DNA of 64,000 bases from Catellatospora methionotrophica (GCF_011297335.1 NZ_JAAOTJ010000018.1:62001-126000), one strand, 5' to 3'; shown: positions 16,147 through 24,762, counted from the stretch's first letter. Translations and numbers: made by a program. The notes: generated from the sequence alone by a model not told the origin.

Positions 16147-16608
16147 TCAGATTAAGCCGAGTTCCTCGTCAAGGGCACTGAGTTCGTTGGCCGCGCGCAA
16201 CGAGCGTGCGTCATCGGCCCGCCGGTAGTCCAGCAGCGACTGAAGATCGACACGCCGGTGACTGCCCACCCTGCGATAGCGGATCTCACCGGACTCCAGC
16301 AGTCTGATCAGAAACGGCCGGGAGACGTGGAGCAGATCTGCTGCCTGCTGCGTGGTCAGCTCCGCATCCGCAGGCAGCACCGTCACCGCGTGTCCGTCGG
16401 CCAGATGCGACAGTGCCCGCGCGAGCACGATGACCGCCTCGCGCGGGACCGTCAGCTCAGCGCCTGGTTCATCGCTGACCTGCACTCTTACGTCCGCAGG
16501 GCCCTCTGGATGATCTCGAAGGTAGGAACGGATCCGATCCAGCGCGCGAGTGGCGAGCTCCACCACGTGCGCGCTTGGCGGTTCCGTGCTCATGGCACCG
16601 ACACTCAC
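16147..16608 (-). CDS. Antitoxin with excisionase-type helix-turn-helix
   Basis: A 153-residue protein. Residues 85-135 form a MerR/excisionase-like winged helix (LTTQQAADLLHVSRPFLIRLLES, then GEIRYRRVGSHRRVDLQSLL). The N-terminal 80 residues are variable and the C-terminal tail SALDEELGLI probably covers the toxin. A GTG start has GGAGG 7 bases upstream. It is the first gene of the PIN module and probably represses its own promoter at the repeats at 16630-16661. Confidence 0.85.
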   Translation of the reverse strand: MSVGAMSTEPPSAHVVELATRALDRIRSYLRDHPEGPADVRVQVSDEPGAELTVPREAVIVLARALSHLADGHAVTVLPADAELTTQQAADLLHVSRPFLIRLLESGEIRYRRVGSHRRVDLQSLLDYRRADDARSLRAANELSALDEELGLI

Positions 16609-16629
16609 CGCTCCACCTCCTCAGCTATT

Positions 16630-16661
16630 CGCAACAATCATACTATCCGCAATAACCGCAA
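16630..16661. promoter_or_regulatory. Repeated CGCAA operator upstream of the toxin-antitoxin operon
   Basis: Three copies of CGCAA (16630-16634, 16648-16652, 16657-16661; TTGCG in the operon direction) lie in a locally AT-rich 40-base stretch immediately upstream of the antitoxin start. Closely spaced direct repeats fit cooperative antitoxin binding. Confidence 0.4.
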
Positions 16662-16689
16662 CCTGGTGGGCGCGCGCTAGGTTGAGCCG

Positions 16690-17253
16690 GTGACCGCGCG
16701 CAGCCATCTCCCACAGCGAATCCTGATCTACGGGGTGTATGGAGCGGGCAAGTCCACCCTCGCCCTGGAACTCTCCCGGCGGCTCGGGCTGCCCTGGCAG
16801 CCGGTCGACGAGCTGACCTGGGAGCCGGGCTGGAAGGAGGTCCCGATGCCGGTGCAGAGGGACCGGATCGCGGCGGTCTGCCGGAAGAAGTCCTGGATCC
16901 TCGACGGCGCGTACAAGGACTGGATGGACATCCCACTGGCTTCGGCGGACCTGGTCATCGGCCTGGACTTCGCGCGCGGGCTGACGCTGCGGCGGCTGCT
17001 GCGGCGCACCGCTCGCCTGGTCTCCACCGGTGAGGTCATCTGCAACGGCAACCGCGAGACGCTGGGCAGCGTGCTGTCCTCGGAGTCGATCATCCTCTGG
17101 CACTTCGCGTCGTTCGGGCGCAAGCGCCGCCGGATGCGCGGGTGGGCGGTGCACTCCCCCGGCCCGCAGGTGCTGCTGTTCAGCACTCCCGCCGAGCTGG
17201 ACAGCTGGCTGGACACGCTCAGCCCGGTCAGTCCGGTGCGACCACCACGGTGA
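16690..17253 (+). CDS. P-loop nucleotide kinase-like protein (topology-modulation/FlaR type)
   Basis: A 187-residue single-domain P-loop protein with Walker A at G15-VYGAGKST-23, followed by LALELSRRLGLPWQPVDELTWEPGW, the hallmark of adenylate-kinase-like 'topology modulation' proteins that have WxPxW segments. An Arg/Lys-rich lid (LRRLLRRTARL) follows. It probably phosphorylates a small nucleotide-like substrate that is unknown. It is divergent from the toxin-antitoxin operon and its 3-prime end overlaps the convergent acetyltransferase by 26 bases. Confidence 0.8.
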   Translation: MTARSHLPQRILIYGVYGAGKSTLALELSRRLGLPWQPVDELTWEPGWKEVPMPVQRDRIAAVCRKKSWILDGAYKDWMDIPLASADLVIGLDFARGLTLRRLLRRTARLVSTGEVICNGNRETLGSVLSSESIILWHFASFGRKRRRMRGWAVHSPGPQVLLFSTPAELDSWLDTLSPVSPVRPPR

Positions 17254-17926
17254 AGGTGAGCTGACGGCGTACGGCGAAGCCCATCGCCTCGTACAGCCGG
17301 ATCGCGCCGGTGTTGTCGCTGGCCGCGTGCAGGTACGGGGTCTCGCCCCGACGCCGCACGCCCGCGGCGACCGCGCGGATCAGCCGGGTGGCAAGCCCCT
17401 GACCGCGGTAGGCCGGATCAGTGCAAACGGCGCTGATCTCGGTGAAGCCCGGTAGACGCATCCGTTCCCCGGCCATCGCGACGAGCTTGCCGTCCCGCCT
17501 GACGCCGAGGTAGGAACCCATCTCGACGGTGCGGGCGAGGAACGGACCGGGGCGGGTGCGCTCGACGAGGTCGAGCATTTCGGGCACGTCGGCTGCGCCC
17601 AGCGGCACGGCGGTGGGTTCGTCCGCGACCGCGACCGTGGCGTCGACCAGCTGCACGACGTCGTCCCGCCAGGTGATCTTCCAGCCCGCCGGAACCGGGT
17701 AGGCCCCGATCAGCACGGCTGTTCCGCCCGGTCCCACCAGCGCGGCCAGGTCGTCCCATGCCTCGGACCCGGCAACTGCGGGCAACGCGGCGAACAGGGT
17801 CACAGCGGGGTCGTAGCAGACCGCCTGCCCGTGCCGCCGGGCGAAGCCGCCGTGCGGGCCGGACAGCGCCGCCCCGGTCGGGTCGTCGAGCACGGCGGTG
17901 TCGATCACGTGCGCTCCGCCCATCAA
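17228..17926 (-). CDS. GNAT-family N-acetyltransferase (FR47-like)
   Basis: A 232-residue protein with a diverged N-terminal half and a C-terminal GNAT domain: the acetyl-CoA loop RGQGLATRLI, the preceding strand FTEISAVCTDPAY, and the C-terminal LHAASDNTGAIRLYEAMGF typical of the FR47 branch. It would acetylate an amine on a small molecule or protein. GGGGGAG lies about 8 bases before the start; the adjacent ATG three bases later is equally possible. Confidence 0.88.
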   Translation of the reverse strand: MMGGAHVIDTAVLDDPTGAALSGPHGGFARRHGQAVCYDPAVTLFAALPAVAGSEAWDDLAALVGPGGTAVLIGAYPVPAGWKITWRDDVVQLVDATVAVADEPTAVPLGAADVPEMLDLVERTRPGPFLARTVEMGSYLGVRRDGKLVAMAGERMRLPGFTEISAVCTDPAYRGQGLATRLIRAVAAGVRRRGETPYLHAASDNTGAIRLYEAMGFAVRRQLTFTVVVAPD

Positions 17927-18041
17927 AGATCACTCCCCCGCAGCGGCACCCTGACCAGCCATGGCCATGGTAATCACCGCAAAGGAGCACTGCCGCGGGC
18001 GGGACGGGTCAAGGGGGCTGCCGGGGTCGGTGTGTGCCGGG

Positions 18042-18515
18042 TCAGAACAGGAAGCGCTGCCCGGCGTGCCGGGCGATGTGGGCGGCGAGCCGGTCGCCTT
18101 CGGCCACCCGGAGGTCGTTGAACCGCACCTGCCCGCCGGGCACGTGCACGGTGAAGTCACGCCGGATGGTGGACGCGCCGCTGCTGGTGTTGAGGGTGAC
18201 GCCCTCGATGTAGGCGATCTCGTGCCAGGTCACCACGTGCCGGACCCGGCCGAGTGCGCCGACTGTCACCAGGCCGCGCTCGTACACGTGGATCGCCTGG
18301 TTGCGGCGGATCAGCAGGGCCTGGCCCAGCAGGCCGAGGCTGAGCACGCCGACGGCGACCTGATAGCGCACGCCGCCGAAGCCCAGCACGTAGGTGGTGA
18401 CGGCCACGATCGGGGCGATGAGCAGCTGGGCCACCGGCCGGGTGCGGTAGCGCCGCAGCTGGTTGCCGAGTCCGGCGTGGGCCGCCCGGTCCGGGACGCT
18501 CATACCGTGATTCAT
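18042..18515 (-). CDS. Two-helix membrane protein with PH-like C-terminal domain
   Basis: A 157-residue protein. Two transmembrane helices near 28-47 (AQLLIAPIVAVTTYVLGFGG) and 50-66 are followed by the segment NQAIHVYERGLV and a beta-rich cytosolic domain (ITWHEIAYIEGVTLN-like, then RRDFTVHVPGGQVRF). 'YERGLV' and the following strand pattern resemble bacterial PH-like proteins of the DUF6585 kind. GGAGGG lies 6 bases before the ATG. Function unknown. Confidence 0.75.
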   Translation of the reverse strand: MNHGMSVPDRAAHAGLGNQLRRYRTRPVAQLLIAPIVAVTTYVLGFGGVRYQVAVGVLSLGLLGQALLIRRNQAIHVYERGLVTVGALGRVRHVVTWHEIAYIEGVTLNTSSGASTIRRDFTVHVPGGQVRFNDLRVAEGDRLAAHIARHAGQRFLF

Positions 18516-18562
18516 CGACGACCCTCCACATAAGACATACGGAGGGTACAGCAAAGTACACG

Positions 18563-19198
18563 TTAAGTTAAGGCGGGTCGGGCGGGCCACCTTCTCAGCC
18601 AGCGGTCGATGCGGCGCAACTGCCGCGGGGTCAGCCCGGCCTCCACCGGCGGCGCCAGCACCAGCGCCCGGTTGCCCCAGGGCTTCGTGTCGGCGGCTTG
18701 AAGCTGGTGGCGTACGTCGTCGTCGGTCCAGAGCAGCGGGCGGCCCTCGTCGAGCACCCGCTGCGCGGCGGGCAGCTTCCACCAGGTCCGCTTCCTGCTG
18801 ACCAGCGGACTCGCCAGGACGGCGTCCATCGACACGAACTCGGGGCACTCCCGCACCGGCCAGGACGGCAGTCCCAGCGCCGCACCGACGTTGACGGCGT
18901 TGTGCTGCCAGGTGCTGTGCCACCAGATCTCGGCACGGCCCTGCTCGTGGACCCGGCGCAGGAAGTCCAGCACGGGCGTCGCGGCGAGGATGGGCCACAC
19001 GATGTCCTCATTGCTGGCCGCGGCGGTCCGCACCCACTGGTGGCCCTGCCACACGCGGCGGTCCGGCACGTCGGTCACCGCGTTGATCACCCCGTCGATG
19101 TCCAGCAGCCAGATCGGCACACCCGTTGCCACCGGCCGTTTCCGCCGTATCAGCGCGATCACTCCCTGAACCCGTTCGACCCGTGTCGGCTCCATCAT
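18563..19198 (-). CDS. HAD-superfamily-like protein
   Basis: About 211 residues with the HAD motif I, WLLDIDGVIN (Asp33, Asp35), then a long insertion, EIWWHSTWQHNAVN as a possible motif II region, and LLWTDDDV as motif IV acids. These proteins usually act as phosphatases or nucleotidases; this short actinobacterial branch is uncharacterised. The start is uncertain: ATG 19198 or 19195, or a GTG at 19228, none with a clear ribosome site. Confidence 0.75.
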   Translation of the reverse strand: MMEPTRVERVQGVIALIRRKRPVATGVPIWLLDIDGVINAVTDVPDRRVWQGHQWVRTAAASNEDIVWPILAATPVLDFLRRVHEQGRAEIWWHSTWQHNAVNVGAALGLPSWPVRECPEFVSMDAVLASPLVSRKRTWWKLPAAQRVLDEGRPLLWTDDDVRHQLQAADTKPWGNRALVLAPPVEAGLTPRQLRRIDRWLRRWPARPALT

Positions 19199-19293
19199 TT
19201 CGCCGTCCGGCGTGCGCGGCAAGGCCACGGCCAGCCCGGATCACGATCGGATAAATGCGTTGCGGGGCCGCGCGGGCGGCCGATAGCTTCGTC

Positions 19294-19374
19294 GGCACAC
19301 CTCCCGGTGCGCTGGTGACGGCTACTTCATTCGACAACAAGCCTGCCGTCGCCGACCCGGTCTCGGGAGGTGCC
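19294..19374 (+). ncRNA. Candidate Y RNA-like hairpin upstream of the Ro60 gene (tentative)
   Basis: An 81-base region can fold into a long stem: 19294-19306 pairs with 19364-19374 (8 bp, an AC bulge, 3 bp), enclosing a 9-bp hairpin (19314-19322 with 19345-19353). It sits 165 bases upstream of the TROVE-domain gene on the same strand, as some bacterial Y RNAs do. The conserved Ro-binding sequence of known Y RNAs is not obvious, and GC-rich DNA folds easily. Flanking hairpins occur at 19279-19296 and 19395-19410. No protein gene is supported in 19199-19538. Confidence 0.25.
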
Positions 19375-19538
19375 ATACACCGCGACTCCCGTCCGTGGGC
19401 GAACGCCCACCGGGCCGCGGGCCGCACGCCACCGGCGACGGCCCGAGCTACTCAGGCGACCGCGCTGCCGCGTCGCCGCCGATCTGATCCTGGTGTATGG
19501 CGCGCCGTGTCCTGACCGGCGCCGGACGGGGGACGTCT

Positions 19539-21161
19539 ATGGCCCGTTTCAACTTCAAGCTGCGCGCGAACCGGCACGAACTCGACGACGTCGACGTGGT
19601 GCGCCGGCTCGACCCGCCGGTGCACGCCGAGCGGCTGCCGCGGCAGTGGATCGCCGAGGACCAGGTGATCCGCGAGTTCAGCACCGAGCAGGGCGCTCCG
19701 GCCTTCCCGCGCTCACCTCGCCTGGAGCTGTTCCTGCTGGCGGTGTCGCACATGGTCGGCAGCGACACCTTCTACGAGCGGGCCGATGAGCGCGCGGACC
19801 GGTTCCGCGACCTGGTGCGCACCGTCGCGGTGACGGAGGTGGACTGGTTCGCCCGGTTCGTGCCGTGGCTACGCACCGGGGCGATGCTGCGGTCGGCGTC
19901 GGTCGTCGCCGCGCTGGAGGGCGCGGCCGCGCAGGTCGAGGCCGGTATCCCGGGCTCGCGCGCGGTGGTGGACAGCGCCCTGCAGCGCGCCGACGAGCCC
20001 GGTGAGGCGGTGGCCTACTGGCTGGCCAGGCACGGGCGGCGGCTGCCCAAGCCGGTCAAGCGCGGCGTCGCCGACGCCGTACGCCGGCTGTACACGGAGC
20101 GCAGCCTGCTCAAGTACGACACGGACGCGGCCGCGGTGCGGTTCGGTGACGTCGTCGAGCTGACCCATCCGGTGGCGGTCGCACCGTGGCAGGGTGACCT
20201 GTTCCGGCACGCCGTGGACCGCCGCCACGGCCGCGACCGGCCGACGCCGGAGTCGCTGGCCATGGTGCGCGCCCGTGCGGAGCTGACCGCGCTGCCGGTG
20301 CGGCGGCGCCAGGAGGTCACCGACCCGGTCGTGCTGGGGCGGGCCGGGATGACCTGGGAGGCGCTGGCGGGGTGGCGGCAGTCCACCATGGACGCCGCGG
20401 CCTGGGAATCGGCCATCCCGAACATGGGCTACCTGGCGCTGCTGCGCAACCTGCGCAACTTCGACGCGGCCGGGATCGGTGACGGCGCGGCCGCCGCGGT
20501 GGCCGCCCGGCTGTCGGACCCGGGTGAGGTGGCGCGCTCGCGGGTGCTGCCGATGCGCTTCCTGTCGGCGTACCGCGCGGCACGCGACCCGCGCTGGGCG
20601 CACCCGCTGGAAACGGCGCTGCGGCACGCGCTGGGCAACGTGCCGGCGCTGGACGGGCGGGTGCTGGTCCTCATCGACACCTCGGGGTCGATGAGTGCCG
20701 GGTTCAGCAGGGACGGCACGCTGCGGTACTGGGACGCCGCCGCGATGTTCGGCCTGGCCCTGGCCGCGCGGGCGGCCGCGCCCACGGTGGTGTCGTTCTC
20801 CGTCGGCTCCCACGAGTTCCCGGCGGAGCCCGGCGAGCCGCTGCTGGCGGCGCTGCGCCGGTTCAGGGCCGGCTACTTCATCGACTCCGGCACCGAGACC
20901 GAGCAGGCCCTGCGTCGCCACTACGACGGCCACGACAGGGTGGTCATCCTGACCGACGAGCAGGCCGCCTTCCACGGGGCCCGCGACGTGGCCCGGTCGG
21001 TGCCGGCCCGGGTGCCGGTGTACACCTGGAACCTGGCCGGGTACCGGCTGGGCCATACGCCGGTCGCGGGTAACCGGCACACCTTCGGTGGGCTGAGCGA
21101 CGCCGCCTTCGCGATGATCCCGCTGGTGGAGGCGGGCGACACCGACCGGTGGCCGTTCTAG
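19539..21161 (+). CDS. TROVE-domain protein, Ro60 orthologue (Rsr-like)
   Basis: A 540-residue Ro60 homologue. Residues 1-355 form the TROVE HEAT-repeat ring (starting MARFNFKLRAN; blocks such as FLLAVSHMVGSDTFYERAD, GAMLRSASVVAALEGA, IPNMGYLALLRNLRNFD), which binds Y RNAs and misfolded RNAs. Residues 375-540 are a von Willebrand factor A domain with an intact metal-ion-dependent adhesion site (D380-TSGSM-385) and VVILTDEQAAF. In bacteria Rsr works with Y RNA and exoribonucleases in rRNA maturation and stress. The ATG at 19539 has GGGGGA upstream; an earlier in-frame ATG is less likely. Confidence 0.93.
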   Translation: MARFNFKLRANRHELDDVDVVRRLDPPVHAERLPRQWIAEDQVIREFSTEQGAPAFPRSPRLELFLLAVSHMVGSDTFYERADERADRFRDLVRTVAVTEVDWFARFVPWLRTGAMLRSASVVAALEGAAAQVEAGIPGSRAVVDSALQRADEPGEAVAYWLARHGRRLPKPVKRGVADAVRRLYTERSLLKYDTDAAAVRFGDVVELTHPVAVAPWQGDLFRHAVDRRHGRDRPTPESLAMVRARAELTALPVRRRQEVTDPVVLGRAGMTWEALAGWRQSTMDAAAWESAIPNMGYLALLRNLRNFDAAGIGDGAAAAVAARLSDPGEVARSRVLPMRFLSAYRAARDPRWAHPLETALRHALGNVPALDGRVLVLIDTSGSMSAGFSRDGTLRYWDAAAMFGLALAARAAAPTVVSFSVGSHEFPAEPGEPLLAALRRFRAGYFIDSGTETEQALRRHYDGHDRVVILTDEQAAFHGARDVARSVPARVPVYTWNLAGYRLGHTPVAGNRHTFGGLSDAAFAMIPLVEAGDTDRWPF

Positions 21162-21275
21162 GGCCGCGACCACGGGCAGGCCGCGCGCCGGTGCGGTCGT
21201 TGCCGACGGGTTGGGCAGGCGATAGTGTCCGCGACGCACGGCGGCCGCCCGCGCCCGGCGAAGGAGCGTTGCACG

Positions 21276-22742
21276 ATGGCATCATCCGGGGTCGTCTTCC
21301 CCGTCAGCACCGGCACCGAGCGCAGCACGTCGGCGCTGGGACGCGCGGTGGTCGCCGACGCGTTGCGGCCGGTGGACCCGGTCGGGGCGCGCGCCGCCGA
21401 GCACGAGACGAACTGGCGCGCCGACTACCTGGTGCACTTCCGGCGGCTGGTCGAGGCCGGGCTGACCTCGGGCGACGCCGCGCGGGCCAGTGCGGCCGCG
21501 GGTCTGGCGTCGCTGCACGACCGGATGCGGGTGGTCACCGGGGACGGCGAGGTCGGCCTGCGCGAGGCGTTCGACCGGGCACCGGACGCGTCGGCCGAGC
21601 TGAGCACGGTGACCGTCGGCGGCGACGGGGACACCGACCGCGAGCTGTCGCTGCCGTACCGGGGCGAGCGGTTGCGCGGCGACGCGCTGTTCCGGCAGCT
21701 CGACGCGTGGGTGGGCGCCGGGGTCGTGGAGCCGTCCTGCGCTGAGGCGGTGCGCGCGGTGGCGGCGAACCCGGACTGGCTGGACCTGTCCGACGTACGG
21801 GTGGTGGCGCTGGGCGCGGGCGCGGAGATGGGCCCGACGCACTCGCTGCTGCGCTGGGGCGGCGAGGTCGTCGCCGTCGACCTGCCACGGCCGCAGCTGT
21901 GGCGCGACCTGCTGGAGACCGCCCGGCGCTACGGCGGCCGGCTGCGCGTCCCGGTGGCCGCCGCGCGCCGCGACCATGCCGACCTGGCCGAGGTCGCCGG
22001 GGCGGACCTGCTGCACCAGCTGCCCGCGGTCGCGGACTGGCTGCTCGGCGTCGACGGCAGGCTGGTGGTCGGCAACTACGTCTACGCCGACGGGGCGACC
22101 AACGTGCGGGTCTGTGCCGCGGTGGACGCGCTGACCGAGCATCTGCGCGGGCGGCGCCCGGACACGGCGATGGCGTTCCTGGCCACGCCTACGGACGTGT
22201 TCGCCGCCCCGGGCGAGGCGGTCGCGCAGGCCGACGAGAAGTACCGGCAGCCGTCGGCGCTGCGTACGCTGCGCGGGCCGGTGCGGATGCTGTCGGCGGG
22301 GCGGCTGCTGCGGCGCAACTACCCGCCCGCGGCCGATCCGGGTGTCTGCGACAGTCTCGTGGCGCAGCAGGGACCGAACTACGCCCTGGCCAAGCGGTTG
22401 CAGCGGTGGCGGGCGGCGGTGGCCCGGCACGAGGGCGCGACGGTGAGTTTCAAGGTCGCGCCGCCGACGCGGACCCGTTCGGTGGTGAAGAACCGGGTGC
22501 TGGCGGCGGCGTACGCGGGGGCGCCGGCGTTCGGCGTGGAGGTGTTCGAGCCTGCCACGTCGAACACGCTGATGGCCGCGCTGCTGGTGCACGACCTGCG
22601 TAATCGGCCGCCGGTGCGTGAGCACGTGTGGCAGGAGGAGGCGCAGGGGGCGGCGCACGGCGGGCTGTGGCGGATGCCGTACGCCCCGCGCAGTGCTCTT
22701 GGTCTGGCGGCGCTGCTGGGCCTGGGCGGCGCGCGCAACTGA
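21276..22742 (+). CDS. Conserved hypothetical protein with Rossmann-like segment
   Basis: 488 residues, soluble. Around residue 185 the segment LSDVRVVALGAGAEMGPTHS and then GGEVVAVDLPRPQLW reads like a dinucleotide- or SAM-binding beta-alpha-beta unit, followed by GADLLHQLPAVADWLL and GRLVVGNYVYADGATNVRV. The C-terminal region has GPNYALAKRLQRWRAAVARHE and ends LGLAALLGLGG. I do not know the family name. GAAGGAG lies 10 bases before the ATG. It begins 114 bases after the Ro60 gene on the same strand, so cotranscription is possible. Confidence 0.75.
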   Translation: MASSGVVFPVSTGTERSTSALGRAVVADALRPVDPVGARAAEHETNWRADYLVHFRRLVEAGLTSGDAARASAAAGLASLHDRMRVVTGDGEVGLREAFDRAPDASAELSTVTVGGDGDTDRELSLPYRGERLRGDALFRQLDAWVGAGVVEPSCAEAVRAVAANPDWLDLSDVRVVALGAGAEMGPTHSLLRWGGEVVAVDLPRPQLWRDLLETARRYGGRLRVPVAAARRDHADLAEVAGADLLHQLPAVADWLLGVDGRLVVGNYVYADGATNVRVCAAVDALTEHLRGRRPDTAMAFLATPTDVFAAPGEAVAQADEKYRQPSALRTLRGPVRMLSAGRLLRRNYPPAADPGVCDSLVAQQGPNYALAKRLQRWRAAVARHEGATVSFKVAPPTRTRSVVKNRVLAAAYAGAPAFGVEVFEPATSNTLMAALLVHDLRNRPPVREHVWQEEAQGAAHGGLWRMPYAPRSALGLAALLGLGGARN

Positions 22743-22744
22743 GC

Positions 22745-22793
22745 ACGGCGCGGCCCCACCGGCGGATCTCCGTCGGCGGGGCCGCCGCGCCGG
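22745..22793. terminator. Bidirectional terminator-like inverted repeat
   Basis: Imperfect GC-rich inverted repeat between two convergent genes; CGGCGCGG and CCCCACCG on the left pair with CGGCGGGG and CCGCCGCG on the right around a short AT-containing centre (GGATCTCCG). Confidence 0.45.
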
Positions 22794-23267
22794 TCAGGCC
22801 AGCGTCTTGAGGTAGGCGTCCAGGGCTCGGTAGGACTCGTTGGCGCCGCCCTCCATGCCGGAGGCGACCATGCCGTCGCGGTCCTCCTTGCTGGCGAACG
22901 TCGACGTGCCGGTCAGCGTGGTCTTGCCGTCCTTGTGCTCGAAGACGAGCCGCTCGACCGAGATGTGGCCAGGCAGGCCCTCCCACTCGAAGGTCTGCAC
23001 GATCAGCTCCATCGGCACGATCTCGCGGACCTCGCCGCGGAAGGCCCACTGCTCGCCGTTGTCGCCGTGCTCGACGATGCGCCACTTGCCGCCGGGCCGG
23101 AAGTCGAGGTCGACGTCGGCCTGGTGGCCGCGCGCCCACCACTTGCTCAGGTGCTCGGCCTTGGTGTGCGCCTCCCAGACCAGCGCCAGCGGCGCGTCGA
23201 AGCTGCGCGTCATCACGATCTCCAGGTCGCCCTGCAGTTTGACGTCCAGGCTCTTGGTCTCGCCCAT
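22794..23267 (-). CDS. SRPBCC / AHSA1-type lipid-binding-fold protein
   Basis: A 157-residue START-like protein: the opening IVMTRSFDAPLALVWEAHTK, then LSKWWARGH, then DFRPGGKWRIVEHG and FKHKDGKTTLT-type strands are the AHSA1 (activator of Hsp90) subclass pattern. These small proteins bind hydrophobic ligands; in actinomycetes they are nearly always coupled to an ArsR regulator. It starts one base after the ArsR stop. Confidence 0.92.
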   Translation of the reverse strand: MGETKSLDVKLQGDLEIVMTRSFDAPLALVWEAHTKAEHLSKWWARGHQADVDLDFRPGGKWRIVEHGDNGEQWAFRGEVREIVPMELIVQTFEWEGLPGHISVERLVFEHKDGKTTLTGTSTFASKEDRDGMVASGMEGGANESYRALDAYLKTLA

Positions 23268-23268
23268 C

Positions 23269-23607
23269 TCACTTCTCCTCTGCTGTGGGACCCGGTTGCA
23301 GGGTCCGCAGGTAGTCGTCCAGCCGGTCGTAGCGCTCATCCCAGAAGCGGCGGTACTGGTCCGTCCAGGCCGAGATGTCGCGCAGCGGGGCCGCCTCCAG
23401 CCGGCAGGGCCGCCATTGCGCGTCCCGGCCGCGTGTGATCAGGCCCGCCTGCTCCAGCACCTTCAGGTGCTTGGAGACGGCCTGGAGGCTGATCGGAAAC
23501 GGCTCGGCGAGCTGGTTCACGGTGGCGTCGCCGTCGGCCAGCCGGGTGAGGATCGCCCGTCGGGTCGGGTCGGCCAGCGCCGCGAAGACCAGGCTCAGTC
23601 GGTCCAT
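23269..23607 (-). CDS. ArsR-family transcriptional regulator
   Basis: A 112-residue winged-helix protein: MDRLSLVFAALADPTRRAIL, the recognition helix ISLQAVSKHLKVLEQAGLI, and the wing RGRDAQWRPCRLE. It lacks metal-binding cysteine pairs, as in the branch coupled to SRPBCC proteins. Likely autoregulated through GGTTGATTAACC-like half-sites at 23621-23643. First gene of a two-gene operon. Confidence 0.92.
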   Translation of the reverse strand: MDRLSLVFAALADPTRRAILTRLADGDATVNQLAEPFPISLQAVSKHLKVLEQAGLITRGRDAQWRPCRLEAAPLRDISAWTDQYRRFWDERYDRLDDYLRTLQPGPTAEEK

Positions 23608-23620
23608 GTCCGCCTCTCTA

Positions 23621-23643
23621 TTCAACCCTCTGGTTAATCAACC
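23621..23643. promoter_or_regulatory. Putative ArsR operator
   Basis: Just upstream of the ArsR gene, on the minus strand, GGTTGATTAACC is followed by AGAGGGTTGA; GGTT and AACC form a short dyad and GGTTGA repeats 14 bases on. It is an AT-rich spot in GC-rich DNA, close to the start codon. Confidence 0.4.
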
Positions 23644-23712
23644 GACAAGTTGAGTATGCACCTCACGACCCTGGCATGCAACCCATACCCGCAAGCCCTA
23701 AGGTCTCTGCCC

Positions 23713-24762
23713 ATGACCGACACCGACACCGACGACGACTACCCGGGCTGGGACGCCATCGACGCCGCGCTCGCCGCGCTCTACCCCGGCGTCGCGCCGC
23801 AGCACTACGGCACGCTGATCAAATGGCGGCTGGGCGGCCCCGACCCGCTCGACGGCATGAGCTTCTACCGCCGCGACGACCACTGGCACCTGGTCAGCTA
23901 CGGCATGTCGGAGCTGTACCGCAAGGAGTCCGACGTCGCGGAGGTGTCGGGCTGGGGATACGAGTTCACCTTCCGGGTCGCCCGGCAGGCCGGGGAGGAC
24001 CAGCCGCCGCTGTGGGCAGCGAACTTCCTGCAGGCCCTGGCCCGGTACGTGTTCGGCTCCGGCAACAACTTCGGGCCCGGACAACATCTCGACCTCAACG
24101 GGCCCGTGTGCGCCGAGCGGCCGGACACCGCCATCCGGGCCGCGGCCTTCACCGACGACCCCGAACTCGGCGTCATCGACACCCCGCACGGGCAGGTGCG
24201 GTTCCTGCAGATCGTCGGCCTGACCCTGGAGGAGTACGCGGTCATCGTGCAGTGGGACGCCGAGCGCCTGCTGGACACGCTGCGAACCCGGCTGCCACTG
24301 CTGGTCACCGATCTCGACCGCGCCGACCTCACCGGCGACGCCGAGGTCGCGGCGGCGATCGCGCACGGAGTGCGCCACGACGGCTCCTCCACCGGCGCGC
24401 TGTTCGTGGCGGAGGCGAGCTGGCAGCAGCAGGACGGCGGCACCACGCTGACGGTCGGGGCGAACGCCGCCGCGCGGATCGGGCGGGTGCTCGCTTCACG
24501 GCTCCCCTTCGGCCGCGACCTGTACCTGGCCGCCGCCGAGAGCCAGGTGCGTGTCCAGCCCGGCACCCGGGTCGAGGTCCGCGCCGAGGCCGACGACCTG
24601 CTGGAGCTGCGGCTGACACCCGAGGCGCTGGCGGAGCTGACCGGCCTGCTGCGGCCGGTGGCGGGCACGCACCGCCTCGGCACGGTGCCGGAACTGACCC
24701 TCCAGATCGTCCGGTCCCAGATCCGCGACCAGAGCGGCGAGGTCGTCGCCGAGATCGGCTGA
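23713..24762 (+). CDS. Suppressor-of-fused (SUFU)-domain protein
   Basis: A 349-residue protein. Residues 10-185 match the SUFU fold: PGWDAIDAALAALYPGVAPQHYG, WHLVSYGMSELYRKE, GWGYEFTFRVARQAGEDQPPLWAANFLQALARYVF, and IDTPHGQVRFLQIVGLTLEEY. The C-terminal half (from about 200) is a second alpha/beta domain of unknown role. Bacterial SUFU proteins are frequent immunity proteins or toxin-linked factors; no toxin lies beside it here. The start has no clear ribosome site; a longer in-frame start exists at 23650. Confidence 0.85.
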   Translation: MTDTDTDDDYPGWDAIDAALAALYPGVAPQHYGTLIKWRLGGPDPLDGMSFYRRDDHWHLVSYGMSELYRKESDVAEVSGWGYEFTFRVARQAGEDQPPLWAANFLQALARYVFGSGNNFGPGQHLDLNGPVCAERPDTAIRAAAFTDDPELGVIDTPHGQVRFLQIVGLTLEEYAVIVQWDAERLLDTLRTRLPLLVTDLDRADLTGDAEVAAAIAHGVRHDGSSTGALFVAEASWQQQDGGTTLTVGANAAARIGRVLASRLPFGRDLYLAAAESQVRVQPGTRVEVRAEADDLLELRLTPEALAELTGLLRPVAGTHRLGTVPELTLQIVRSQIRDQSGEVVAEIG

